Of a stretch of DNA of 64,000 nt, positions 34,311 to 42,275 are shown in pieces. Within the stretch, counting starts at the first letter, position 1. Each line of letters opens with the position of its first letter. Source of the stretch: an uncultured Prevotellaceae bacterium. GTDB taxonomy: Bacteria > Bacteroidota > Bacteroidia > Bacteroidales > Bacteroidaceae. The notes beneath the pieces are model-generated. The model saw only the letters and a list, made by a program, of their open reading frames with translations, did not search any database and was not told the origin of the DNA. The stretch covers positions 1-64,000 of the forward strand of contig OMWC01000010.1 of the NCBI GenBank assembly GCA_900314655.1, written 5' to 3'. Made by a program: the position numbers and the translations under genes.

Positions 34311-35304
34311 AAGGCACTTCCACCTTATTGATAATCTTCGAGACGATTTCCTCGCTGGTCACGTTGCTGGCCTCAGCCTCATAAGAGAGACCGATGCGAT
34401 GGCGCAGCACATCATGAGCCACGGCCCTCACATCCTCAGGCACCACATAGCCACGCCTCTTGATGAAGGCATAGGCCCGCGCAGCCTTGGCCAGATTGAT
34501 GCTGGCACGCGGCGAACCACCAAACGAAATCATATCCTTCAGCTCACCCAGCCCATAGCGGTCAGGATAGCGCGTGGCAAACACGATGTCGGCAATATAC
34601 TGCTCAATCTTTTCGTCGATATACACCTGGCGCACCACCTGGCGAGCATCGATAATCTCCTGAGCCGAGCACACAGGACGCACCGTAGGCAGGGCCCCCT
34701 GCAGGTTCTCGCGGATAATCAGCTTCTCCTCCTCCAGCGTAGGATAGTCGATGACCACCTTCAGCATGAAACGGTCCACCTGAGCCTCAGGCAGCGGATA
34801 CGTGCCCTCCTGCTCGATGGGGTTCTGCGTAGCCATCACCAGGAACGGGTTGGGCAGCTCAAACGTATCGCTGCCGATAGTCACCTGCTTCTCCTGCATG
34901 GCCTCCAGCAAGGCACTCTGCACCTTCGCCGGAGCACGGTTGATTTCATCAGCCAGCACGAAGTTGGCAAACACCGGACCCTTCTTCACCTGAAACTTCT
35001 CATCCTTCTGCGAATAGATCATCGTGCCAATCACGTCGGCAGGAAGAAGGTCGGGAGTAAACTGTATTCTACTGTAGTCGGAATCGATGAGCTGAGCCAA
35101 CGTCTTGATGGCCAGCGTCTTTGCCAGACCCGGCACACCTTCCAGCAAGATGTGGCCATCGCTCAGGAGCGAGATCAGCAAGGAATCCACAAGGTGTTTC
35201 TGCCCCACGATCACCTGATCCATACCATGCACCAGGTTAGTGACGAAGGCGCTCTGTTGCTCAATGCGAACATTCAGTTCGCGGATGTCTATAGCTTCTG
35301 CCAT
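34309..35304 (-). CDS. moxR: MoxR-family AAA+ ATPase
   Basis: A 331-residue AAA+ ATPase that heads the Bat operon. Walker A is LLEGVPGLAKT near residue 55, Walker B is FVLADEINRAP near residue 112, and sensor 1 is FLVMATQNPIEQEGTYPLPE. MoxR ATPases act as chaperones in maturation of VWA-domain complexes, here BatA and BatB. Full-length and cytoplasmic. Its promoter lies about 43 bases upstream, and no other clear promoter is seen for the genes behind it down to nadE. Confidence 0.95.
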   Translation of the reverse strand: MAEAIDIRELNVRIEQQSAFVTNLVHGMDQVIVGQKHLVDSLLISLLSDGHILLEGVPGLAKTLAIKTLAQLIDSDYSRIQFTPDLLPADVIGTMIYSQKDEKFQVKKGPVFANFVLADEINRAPAKVQSALLEAMQEKQVTIGSDTFELPNPFLVMATQNPIEQEGTYPLPEAQVDRFMLKVVIDYPTLEEEKLIIRENLQGALPTVRPVCSAQEIIDARQVVRQVYIDEKIEQYIADIVFATRYPDRYGLGELKDMISFGGSPRASINLAKAARAYAFIKRRGYVVPEDVRAVAHDVLRHRIGLSYEAEASNVTSEEIVSKIINKVEVP

Positions 35305-35346
35305 AATTATTTTAAGAATTTAAATTTGTCCATTTTTAAGCAGATG

Positions 35347-35354
35347 CAAAAGTA
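35347..35354 (-). promoter_or_regulatory. -7 box of the moxR-Bat operon
   Basis: The reverse strand reads TACTTTTG, 43 bases before the moxR start. Confidence 0.6.
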
Positions 35355-35457
35355 CTACATACCCATGAGATAGCCGAATAATAGTGGCTAAAAAGTATTA
35401 AAAAAGTTTCCAAAAACTTACATTTAAGAAACTTTATAGGAATCTGCCCCATTCCCC

Positions 35458-35611
35458 GCTTCCAATGGGCGGAAGCAACCTTTCCATAGCCTGGAAGCCT
35501 TGCTTCTGATGGGCGGAAGCATCCTTTCCAATACGTAGATGTATCATTTCCGATGCGTAAGTATATCATTTCCTGTTCGTAAACGTATCATTTACGAATC
35601 GACTCGTGAGC
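35458..35611. repeat. 22-bp tandem repeat array R2, seven units
   Basis: Units begin at 35458, 35480, 35502, 35524, 35546, 35568 and 35590, exactly 22 bases apart. Units 1-3 have palindrome arms of the GCTTCC/GGAAGC type. Units 4-7 shift to TTTCC or TTTAC with CGTAA or CGTAG. Most spacers end in ATC. The same architecture is at 6415-6458 and 56530-56617. It fills the space upstream of the moxR promoter. Confidence 0.8.
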
Positions 35612-35779
35612 GATTACAAGATTACAGGATTACACCCTGTTTTCTGAACCCTCCGTTTCTAATATTGTATATTTATACTGTAATTATTTATATATATAAA
35701 TATTTTTATATAAATAAAAATTGAAGATTTCAGAGAGGGGCACACAAAAAGGGGTGTAATCCTGTAATCCTGTAATCGC
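35610..35779. repeat. 28-bp inverted repeat around an AT-rich core
   Basis: The arms 35610-35637 and 35752-35779 match at 27 of 28 positions as reverse complements. Each arm is built of GATTACA-like steps repeated every 9 bases. The 114-base core is AT-rich (TATATATAAAT tracts). It has no gene. It looks like a MITE-sized mobile relic or a very stable hairpin next to array R2. Confidence 0.75.
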
Positions 35780-35837
35780 ATGAAACAAATCCATCAGTTT
35801 TTCTCCCCTTTTCCTTTGTCGTTTCAAAATGATTGAT

Positions 35838-35845
35838 TATCTTTG
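35838..35845 (+). promoter_or_regulatory. -7 box before rod RNA B
   Basis: TATCTTTG fits TAnnTTTG. A transcript would start near 35853 and run into the structured RNA and T8 run. Confidence 0.55.
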
Positions 35846-35852
35846 CAATCGA

Positions 35853-36093
35853 TAAACCAATGTTGAACCCTTTAAAACCGAAATAATGCCTATGGGCTAA
35901 GATAAATTTAAAGACATATAGATGAAGCGTTTGCTTTTTGTTCTTGCTTCTGAAAATCGGCAAATTAGATGAAGCACCAAGAGTAAAAGTTAATGCTCAC
36001 GCTGCAAGGCGTGGGCTGTTACTCGTATATGGTGCATAGGTGTTTGCCGATACCTCAGAAGCGTAGACGAAGTAATGAGTCCACGTTTTTTTT
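35853..36093 (+). ncRNA. Rod-shaped RNA B with central bubble, 6S-like
   Basis: Paired arms: 35946-35953 with 36055-36062 (8 of 8), 35956-35964 with 36043-36051 (9 of 9), 35974-35979 with 36030-36035 (6 of 6), 35981-35986 with 36019-36024 (6 of 6), and an apical stem 35995-36002 with 36009-36016. The 9-base and 7-base unpaired strands between the second and third stems form a central bubble, the hallmark of 6S RNA, which mimics an open promoter and binds RNA polymerase. A T8 run at 36086-36093 ends it. The first 90 bases are less structured, so the mature RNA may start later. The Bacteroidales-1 motif is another candidate. The fold is seen; identity is inferred. Confidence 0.55.
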
Positions 36094-36138
36094 ATATTTA
36101 TCTAGGCCGACAAACATAAACCATATAATATATACCGT

Positions 36139-37374
36139 ATGATGAAAAAAGTATTATTACTTATTGTGACTATCGCTATTTCCTATCAAGTGGAGTATGC
36201 CCAAAATATGCTTCACTATGCTTTAAATAGCAATGGCGAAAAAGAATGGACTCTTTTCCCTGAAAACGCAAATGGGGAGGTAGTCATTTCTTCTATTGTG
36301 GAAGCCCCGTTTTCTGCTGACACCATTCTTATGGCGGCAGACAGTTACATCACATCGTTAAATGCGCCTGGGGATTGTGAGGTGAAGACAGTTACCAAGT
36401 CAAATATAAAGAATGTCTATTCTGTGCAACTTAATGTGGGTAAGCAGTTGTGGGCTATCGAGTATTTGGGAAGCCCTCTATTTGTTATAAACCGTGACGT
36501 AAGCCACGTGAAATTCACCTGTGTGATTAAGGCTCGTAAAGGGAAATACAGGTATTCCTTGATTGATTTTGAAACTAATAGAAGAACACTTCCAGGAGAA
36601 GCCAAAAATGATGGCCAACCAAATACAATACATTGGCAAAGGGTTAATTCTATTTTGAGATTAAGAAAACAATACTGTTTGTCACATAATACTTCCAATA
36701 GAAAGGCCAAAGAAGATGTCTATAGTTATAATGAAGCAATTGCCGAAGAAACGTATTTATATTTTGATGAGTTTAATACAGTCAAGCGATTTGAAGAGGG
36801 ATTGAAGAATTTAACTTTCGCTGTAGATGACTTTGAGGATTTGGAGACCAAGGGGACTGTCAAAGAGGATAAAGATTTGGCACTAAAAGAAATTGGAGAT
36901 GGTATTTACTGTAGAGAGTTTTTGACTCAGACAGACCCTAATTTTAATTTCAGCTTTATCGAAAACCATGCAAAGATAGAAAAAAAGCCTGTAACAAATG
37001 GTTCCCTTTTAGGCAAAGGGAATAATGTGTTTGTGACATCTGGAGGAGAAAACTATGAACAGTCGGGGGCACAGGAGTTGAAGAAACAAATCTATATTGA
37101 TAACTTTTGGAATGTAGTCAACGACGTAAAATCAGCCCATTTTGTCATCGAATATCATGTTGACACAAACGGGAAAGATAAGGCATATATAATTCTGAAG
37201 TCTCCAGACAGAGGCTGTCAATCAGATGTATTGTTCAGAGAAGGATCGTCTGAATCAATGTCGGAAAATAGAAGAGTGGCTAAAGACATCTATATATACC
37301 ATTTGAAACCGCTTCAAAAGAAAATTGAAACAAACAAAATACCAAAGACTTTGAATATGTTTGATGTATTGTAG
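36139..37374 (+). CDS. Exported DUF4468-like protein, AT-rich
   Basis: A 411-residue protein with a signal peptide (VLLLIVTIAISYQVEYAQ). Residues about 45-180 recall the DUF4468/TBP-like fold found in secreted Bacteroidales proteins (VVISSIVEAPFSADTILMAA; IEYLGSPLF). The rest is not recognised. It is much more AT-rich than its neighbours and uses codons such as AAA, ATA and AAT often, which suggests horizontal gain. It lies just downstream of RNA B and upstream of a terminator, alone on its strand. Confidence 0.6.
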   Translation: MMKKVLLLIVTIAISYQVEYAQNMLHYALNSNGEKEWTLFPENANGEVVISSIVEAPFSADTILMAADSYITSLNAPGDCEVKTVTKSNIKNVYSVQLNVGKQLWAIEYLGSPLFVINRDVSHVKFTCVIKARKGKYRYSLIDFETNRRTLPGEAKNDGQPNTIHWQRVNSILRLRKQYCLSHNTSNRKAKEDVYSYNEAIAEETYLYFDEFNTVKRFEEGLKNLTFAVDDFEDLETKGTVKEDKDLALKEIGDGIYCREFLTQTDPNFNFSFIENHAKIEKKPVTNGSLLGKGNNVFVTSGGENYEQSGAQELKKQIYIDNFWNVVNDVKSAHFVIEYHVDTNGKDKAYIILKSPDRGCQSDVLFREGSSESMSENRRVAKDIYIYHLKPLQKKIETNKIPKTLNMFDVL

Positions 37375-37443
37375 AACTATATGATTCAAGTGGTTAGGGA
37401 TGGTATTAATGCTAAATTTGAAAGAGATGATCAATACAAATAT

Positions 37444-37480
37444 AGGTGCACCTCAGCTCTCGGGCTCGGGGTGCACCTTT
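37444..37480. terminator. Terminator between DUF4468-like and HU-LysM genes
   Basis: AGGTGCACC (37444-37452) pairs with GGTGCACCT (37470-37478), followed by a T run. It probably serves both convergent genes. Confidence 0.75.
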
Positions 37481-37486
37481 TGGGTT

Positions 37487-38776
37487 TTAGCGTTTCTTCT
37501 TTACTTGGAGCTTCGGAATCTTTAGCGTGGAGCCCTCCTTGGCCTCGGTGACGCCGTTGTGAACCATCACATAGACTTCCATGCCTGGACCCAGATACAT
37601 CTTTGAAAGCTTCTCTAAGGTCTGACCCTTACGGACTATGACTGACTGCTGGGTGCCTACGATGTTGTAGGCTCCTGTGCGGACAATGTTGCGGGCATTG
37701 TTCAGGGTCTTTGAATCGGTAGCTTTCTCCTGGGCTAAGGCTTCTTCCTGCTGCTTCTTCACCTCTGCCTCGTAGGCAGCCTTCTTGGCGGCTTCGGCTT
37801 TGGCATAGGCTTCAGCCTGAGCGATGGAATCGGCTTTAGCCTTTGCGGCAGCAGCCTGAGCAGCAGCTTTCTCGGCTTCAGCATTCTTCTCGATGGTGTC
37901 CACAGGGGCTTGAGGCGCTTCTGCCTGTGTGGTGCCCTCGGCTACCACCTGAGATTCTTCCACGATTCCTACGGCCTGCCTTCCGTTATGATAGCCCAAG
38001 AAATACATGGCTGCTCCCACGGCTACCATTCCGAGCAACCAGCCTATCCATGATTTGGATGACTTCGGGGCTGCTTCGAGGGGCTCCTGGGGGGCTGGGG
38101 ATGCTGGTTCTTCTGGTTTTTCTAGATTTTCTAGATTTCCTAGTTTCTCTAGGTTCTCTAGATTTTCTAGGTTTTCCGGTTCTCCTTTGGGAGCTTCCTG
38201 AGATTCTGGAAGAGCAACCTCTTCTACGGGAGTTTCCTCGGGAGCCTCGGGCTCTGGAACCTCTGCGACAGGCATTTCAGCTAATGGGGCAACCGGCTCT
38301 GATTCGGTTTCTTGCGGGATGATGATTTCTTCGGGCTGCTCTTCCTCGGCTACAGGCTCTGGGGCTGGCTTTTCTTCCATCAGCTGCTCTATCTCGGGCT
38401 GTGGCTCGGGCTCATCGGCGAGAGGCACTTCTGACTCCTCGGGAAGATTATCGAATGTAACACCCTCATTGAGCACTACGGTCTCAAACTGGGCAAAGGG
38501 CTTGTTGACCAGGTCTTTCATCACGGCATCAGGCGTGAACGTAATCTTGGGACGGCCTTCAATCAGAATCCGCTCTCCGGTATTCACATCCACACTTTCG
38601 CGGTTTTTCACATCGATTACCTTGAATGTGCCAAGCCCCTTCACCTTCACCAGCTTCTCATAGTGAAGACCGTCGTTAAGCACGTCAACAACTGCCGTCA
38701 GGAAGCGCTCAGCCTCCTTCTGCTGTATCTTATGCTTCGCGCTGAGATACTTCGCAAGGTCTTGAATCTTAGCCAT
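37487..38776 (-). CDS. HU domain fused to membrane helix and LysM-like domain
   Basis: A 429-residue protein. Residues 1-95 are an HU/IHF fold (KVKGLGTFKVIDVKNRESVD; the DNA-contact part GRPKITFTPDAVMKDLVN). Then comes a Pro/Glu-rich linker with an imperfect NLE repeat, one membrane helix near residue 240 (WIGWLLGMVAVGAAMYFLG), an Ala/Lys/Glu coiled coil and a LysM-like end (SVIVRKGQTLEKLSKMYLG). As drawn, HU lies in the cytoplasm and LysM in the periplasm, so it could tie the nucleoid to peptidoglycan. It overlaps the HU gene upstream by 8 bases. Confidence 0.85.
   Translation of the reverse strand: MAKIQDLAKYLSAKHKIQQKEAERFLTAVVDVLNDGLHYEKLVKVKGLGTFKVIDVKNRESVDVNTGERILIEGRPKITFTPDAVMKDLVNKPFAQFETVVLNEGVTFDNLPEESEVPLADEPEPQPEIEQLMEEKPAPEPVAEEEQPEEIIIPQETESEPVAPLAEMPVAEVPEPEAPEETPVEEVALPESQEAPKGEPENLENLENLEKLGNLENLEKPEEPASPAPQEPLEAAPKSSKSWIGWLLGMVAVGAAMYFLGYHNGRQAVGIVEESQVVAEGTTQAEAPQAPVDTIEKNAEAEKAAAQAAAAKAKADSIAQAEAYAKAEAAKKAAYEAEVKKQQEEALAQEKATDSKTLNNARNIVRTGAYNIVGTQQSVIVRKGQTLEKLSKMYLGPGMEVYVMVHNGVTEAKEGSTLKIPKLQVKKKR
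38121..38174 (-). repeat. 9-bp coding repeat in the HU-LysM gene
   Basis: Six 9-bp units of the TCTAGATTT type code the repeated Asn-Leu-Glu steps of the linker. The number of units is probably variable by slippage. Confidence 0.75.
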
Positions 38777-39059
38777 TTTCCTCTCCTTTCTTTAGTTTTT
38801 CTTTAATTGAAGCCACGGGCTTGAAATTTAACACAAGTTTTGGGGGAACAAGCATTCGCTGTCCCGTGCTTGGATTAGTCATCACACGCTCCAAACGCTT
38901 TTTCACCTCAAAAGTTCCGAAGTTCTGCATCACGACATTATCGCCCTCCTGGAACTTTTCATTCATAGCATCGGCCAGTGTAAACACCATTTTCTGCACA
39001 TCATCCTGGGTATAACCAGTTCGCTGCGCCAGTTCTTGAATGAATTGCTTGTTGTTCAT
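38769..39059 (-). CDS. HU-family DNA-binding protein
   Basis: A 96-residue HU/IHF-type protein that bends and packs DNA. It has the helical dimer region (FIQELAQRTGYTQDDVQKMV) and the beta region VVMQNFGTFEVKKRLERVM followed by MLVPPKLVLNFKPVAS. It lies between rimO (4-base overlap) and the HU-LysM gene (8-base overlap), so the three are co-translated. It may form heterodimers with the HU part of the LysM protein. Confidence 0.9.
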   Translation of the reverse strand: MNNKQFIQELAQRTGYTQDDVQKMVFTLADAMNEKFQEGDNVVMQNFGTFEVKKRLERVMTNPSTGQRMLVPPKLVLNFKPVASIKEKLKKGEENG

Positions 39060-40381
39060 ATCACTTGTCCATATAAGTCAAATTCTTCTGCATCTGTTAT
39101 CTGCACCTGATAGAATTGCCCCGTACGCAGACGCTTCTCACCGGCAGGTATCAGCACCTCGGGATCTACTTCTGGGGAGCAAAACTCGGTGCGACCAACG
39201 TACCAGTCACCTTCCTTGCGATCGATGATTACCTGCATGGTCTGGCCTATCTTGCGGGCCTCCAGTTCTGCGGAAATATCCTGCTGAAGCTGCATTAGGC
39301 GGTCAAGACGTTTCTGCTTGACGTCCTCGGGAACATCATCCTCGTAATGGTCAGCGCTATAGGTGCCGTCTTCTTCGGAATAGGCAAAGGCTCCCATCCG
39401 CTCGAATCTGGCCCAGCGAGTGAACTCCATGAGTTCCTCGAAATCCTCATCGGTCTCTCCGGGGAATCCCACCATGAGCGTCGTACGGATATGTATGCCC
39501 GGAACTTCCTGCCGGATGCGCTCTATCAGCTGATAGGTTTCAGCCTTCGTCACATGGCGACGCATTCGCTCCAGCATGCGGTCTGAAATGTGCTGCAAGG
39601 CTATATCGAGATACTTGCATACGTTCTCCTTCTCACGCATCACCTGCAGCAAATCCCAAGGGAAATGTGCCGGATATGCATAATGGAGCCGAATCCACTT
39701 CACGCCTGGAATATCGGCCATCCGCCCTACCAACTCTGCTATATGCTGCTTGCCGTCAATGTCAACGCCGTAGTAAGTCAGTTCCTGCGCAATAACCTGA
39801 AACTCCTTCACGCCTTGTGAAACCAGATATTCCACTTCGGCAAGGATGTCCTCCATCGGGCGACTCTGATGGCGCCCTGTGATGATAGGGATGGCACAAT
39901 AGGCACAATGGCGGTCGCAACCTTCCGCAATCTTCAGATAGGCATAGTGACGGGGAGTGGTGAGATGGCGGTGAACAGCATTTCCGCAGTCAGTATGGGG
40001 AGCGGCAGGTGCAGAACCTTCTTCCTTCTTCAAGTCCTCAAGAAGGCGCTGGTAGTCAAATTTGCCATAGTAACCGTCCACGCCAGGAATCTCTTCTTCC
40101 AGATCGGCCTTATACCGCTCGGAGAGGCATCCCATCACATAGAGCTTACGGAGTCTGCCTTCTTCCTTCCGCTGCACAAACTCAAGGATCGTGTTGATGC
40201 TTTCCTCCTTGGCATCAGCGATGAAACCGCAGGTATTGATGACCGCAATCTCGCCCTGAGGTCGTGCTGAATCATGGGTACAATGGTAGCCGTATCGCTC
40301 CATCAGACCCATCAGCCGCTCGGAATCCACCAAATTCTTTGAGCATCCCAGCGTAATGATATCTATCTGGTTTTTCTTCAA
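39056..40381 (-). CDS. rimO: Ribosomal protein S12 methylthiotransferase
   Basis: A 441-residue radical-SAM enzyme that adds a methylthio group to an Asp of ribosomal protein S12. The N-terminal iron-sulfur domain starts IDIITLGCSKNLVDSE. The radical-SAM cluster motif is CDRHCAYC near residue 148. A TRAM domain closes the protein (VIIDRKEGDWYVGRTEF). Full-length. It lies 2 bases after the ftsY stop in the leftward housekeeping operon. Confidence 0.95.
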   Translation of the reverse strand: MKKNQIDIITLGCSKNLVDSERLMGLMERYGYHCTHDSARPQGEIAVINTCGFIADAKEESINTILEFVQRKEEGRLRKLYVMGCLSERYKADLEEEIPGVDGYYGKFDYQRLLEDLKKEEGSAPAAPHTDCGNAVHRHLTTPRHYAYLKIAEGCDRHCAYCAIPIITGRHQSRPMEDILAEVEYLVSQGVKEFQVIAQELTYYGVDIDGKQHIAELVGRMADIPGVKWIRLHYAYPAHFPWDLLQVMREKENVCKYLDIALQHISDRMLERMRRHVTKAETYQLIERIRQEVPGIHIRTTLMVGFPGETDEDFEELMEFTRWARFERMGAFAYSEEDGTYSADHYEDDVPEDVKQKRLDRLMQLQQDISAELEARKIGQTMQVIIDRKEGDWYVGRTEFCSPEVDPEVLIPAGEKRLRTGQFYQVQITDAEEFDLYGQVI

Positions 40382-40383
40382 GT

Positions 40384-41334
40384 CTATTTAAATAAAGAAT
40401 CCACGAATTCGCGCTTGTTGAACAGCTGGAGGTCTTCCATACCCTCACCCAAGCCGATGTATTTCACGGGAACTCCCAGTTGGTCGGAAATGCCGATGAC
40501 TACGCCTCCTTTTGCGGTTCCATCGAGTTTTGTGATGGCCAAAGATGTAATCTGCGTAACGGCAGAGAACTGCTTAGCCTGCTCGAATGCATTCTGCCCC
40601 GTGGAACCATCGAGAACCAGCAGCACTTCATCGGGAGCCTCTGGCACGACCTTCTTCATGACATCCTTGATCTTCTTCAGCTCGTTCATCAAGCCTACCT
40701 TGTTGTGCAGACGGCCAGCCGTGTCAATCAGCACGACATCAGCACCATTAGCCTTGGCAGAACTCAGCGTGTCGAAGGCTACGGAAGCAGGGTCGCTTCC
40801 CATCTGCTGCTTGATGACCGGCACACCGACACGTTCACCCCAGATACAGATCTGCTCAACGGCAGCAGCACGGAAAGTATCGGCAGCACCGAGATAAACC
40901 TTCTTTCCAGCCTGCTTGAACTGCCAGGCAAGCTTGCCGATCGTAGTGGTCTTGCCCACTCCATTCACACCAACCACCAAGATTACATAAGGCTTATGGT
41001 CAGAGGGAAGATCCCAGTCAGACTGGTCCTCATTGCCGTTTTCAGCCAAAAGACCAGCGATTTCATCGCGAAGAATGGCATTCAGCTCGCTGGTGCTGAC
41101 ATACTTGTCACGAGCCACACGTTCTTCGATACGCTTAATGACTTTCAAGGTTGTATCAACTCCAACGTCGCTGGTAATCAAAACCTCTTCAAGATCGTCC
41201 AAGACATCATCATCGACTTTGGATTTTCCTGCTACGGCACGAGCCAATTTATCGAACACACTCTGCTTGGTCTTTTCCAAGCCCTTGTCAAGTGTCTCTT
41301 TCTTGTTTTTGTTGAAAAGTCCGAATAATCCCAT
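40384..41334 (-). CDS. ftsY: Signal recognition particle receptor FtsY
   Basis: A 316-residue SRP GTPase receptor that brings ribosomes with nascent membrane proteins to the translocon. It has a short N-terminal basic region, an N domain (LEEVLITSDVGVDTTLK) and the G domain: GVNGVGKTTTIGKLA near residue 124, AADTFRAAAVEQ, LIDTAGR near residue 215, TKLDGTAKGG near residue 262. It lacks the long acidic A region of E. coli FtsY, as is normal in this phylum. A promoter lies 20 bases upstream. Confidence 0.95.
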   Translation of the reverse strand: MGLFGLFNKNKKETLDKGLEKTKQSVFDKLARAVAGKSKVDDDVLDDLEEVLITSDVGVDTTLKVIKRIEERVARDKYVSTSELNAILRDEIAGLLAENGNEDQSDWDLPSDHKPYVILVVGVNGVGKTTTIGKLAWQFKQAGKKVYLGAADTFRAAAVEQICIWGERVGVPVIKQQMGSDPASVAFDTLSSAKANGADVVLIDTAGRLHNKVGLMNELKKIKDVMKKVVPEAPDEVLLVLDGSTGQNAFEQAKQFSAVTQITSLAITKLDGTAKGGVVIGISDQLGVPVKYIGLGEGMEDLQLFNKREFVDSLFK

Positions 41335-41353
41335 AATATTGCAATATTTTGTG

Positions 41354-41361
41354 CAAAATTA
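41354..41361 (-). promoter_or_regulatory. -7 box of ftsY
   Basis: The reverse strand reads TAATTTTG, 20 bases before the ftsY start. Confidence 0.6.
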
Positions 41362-41440
41362 GTGCAAATGAGCGGAAAAACAAAATTTATTTTTGGTTTT
41401 TTCCGTTTTTCATCAAAAACACACCATTTCATCGACACAC

Positions 41441-41473
41441 AAAAAAAGCAGCACAACCGAGAAGCTGTGCTGC
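41441..41473 (-). terminator. Terminator after the DUF4295 gene
   Basis: GCAGCACA (41448-41455) pairs with TGTGCTGC (41466-41473); leftward transcription then meets seven T. It separates the rpmB operon from ftsY. Confidence 0.8.
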
Positions 41474-41506
41474 CTTATTTTAAATGAAAACGATGAATTC
41501 GTTGTT

Positions 41507-41665
41507 TTAGTTCTTGAAGAAATCCTTAACCTCTTCGTTGGGAACCATCTGCTCATCAAAGATGTAAGCACCAGTCTTGGGGCTCTTCACCATCTTGATA
41601 ACCTTCGTATAAGCGCGACCATCCTTTGAACCTTCGTGGAGGGTAGCAACGGTTTTCTTTGCCAT
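41507..41665 (-). CDS. DUF4295 small ribosome-linked protein
   Basis: A 52-residue basic protein starting MAKKTVATLHEGSKDGRAYT and ending VKDFFKN. It matches DUF4295, a short Bacteroidota protein coded beside rpmG and rpmB. The constant linkage suggests a ribosome-associated role, which is inferred. It lies 15 bases after the rpmG stop and is followed by the operon terminator. Confidence 0.85.
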   Translation of the reverse strand: MAKKTVATLHEGSKDGRAYTKVIKMVKSPKTGAYIFDEQMVPNEEVKDFFKN

Positions 41666-41680
41666 ATCTTAAATAACTGA

Positions 41681-41869
41681 TTATTTAATTTCCTTGTGAA
41701 GAGTCATCTTCTTCAGGATGGGGTTATACTTCATGAGTTCCATTCTCTCAGGAGTGTTCTTGCGGTTCTTAGTCGTCACGTAACGGCTAGTACCGGGCAT
41801 ACCACTCTGCTTGATCTCGGTGCACTCCAGAATCACCTGGACGCGATTACCTTTAGCCTTTTTTGCCAT
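41681..41869 (-). CDS. rpmG: 50S ribosomal protein L33
   Basis: A 62-residue L33 ([38 protein letters not shown]). Only one Cys is present, so it is the zinc-free form. It lies 5 bases after rpmB. Confidence 0.95.
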   Translation of the reverse strand: MAKKAKGNRVQVILECTEIKQSGMPGTSRYVTTKNRKNTPERMELMKYNPILKKMTLHKEIK

Positions 41870-41874
41870 GGTTG

Positions 41875-42138
41875 TTATTCTCCTATCACTTTAATGTCTT
41901 TCCAATCCACGTAGCCATTCTTCACAGCCTGCTTCAGGGCTGCATCAAGGCCAACCTTATTAATGAGACGCAAACCTGCGGCACTGATTTTCAGGCTGAT
42001 CCAGCACTGCTCTTCTACATAGTAGAACTTCTTGCTGAACAGGTTAACGTCAAAGCTGCGCTTTGTGCGGTGCTTTGAGTGGGAAACGTTGTTACCGATC
42101 TGGGCTTTCTTTCCCGTAATCTGACAAATCTTAGACAT
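41875..42138 (-). CDS. rpmB: 50S ribosomal protein L28
   Basis: An 87-residue L28 ([36 protein letters not shown]). Full-length. It heads the rpmB-rpmG-DUF4295 operon, with a promoter about 52 bases upstream. Confidence 0.95.
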   Translation of the reverse strand: MSKICQITGKKAQIGNNVSHSKHRTKRSFDVNLFSKKFYYVEEQCWISLKISAAGLRLINKVGLDAALKQAVKNGYVDWKDIKVIGE

Positions 42139-42189
42139 TTCTATCTACTTTTTTTGAGTCCTTAATTGATACTTATTCCAAACAGGGTG

Positions 42190-42197
42190 CAAAATTA
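42190..42197 (-). promoter_or_regulatory. -7 box of the rpmB operon
   Basis: The reverse strand reads TAATTTTG, 52 bases before rpmB. Confidence 0.6.
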
Positions 42198-42275
42198 CAA
42201 ACTTTTCCCGAATAAACAAAATAAATGCTAAAAGAAAGTTGCAAATTAATGTTTTTTTTGAGAAAACCTTGCTTT

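Noticed and set aside
35853..36093. tmRNA (ssrA) for RNA B
   Set aside because: No tRNA-like end, no TTCGAAT loop and no tag reading frame ending in Ala-Ala.
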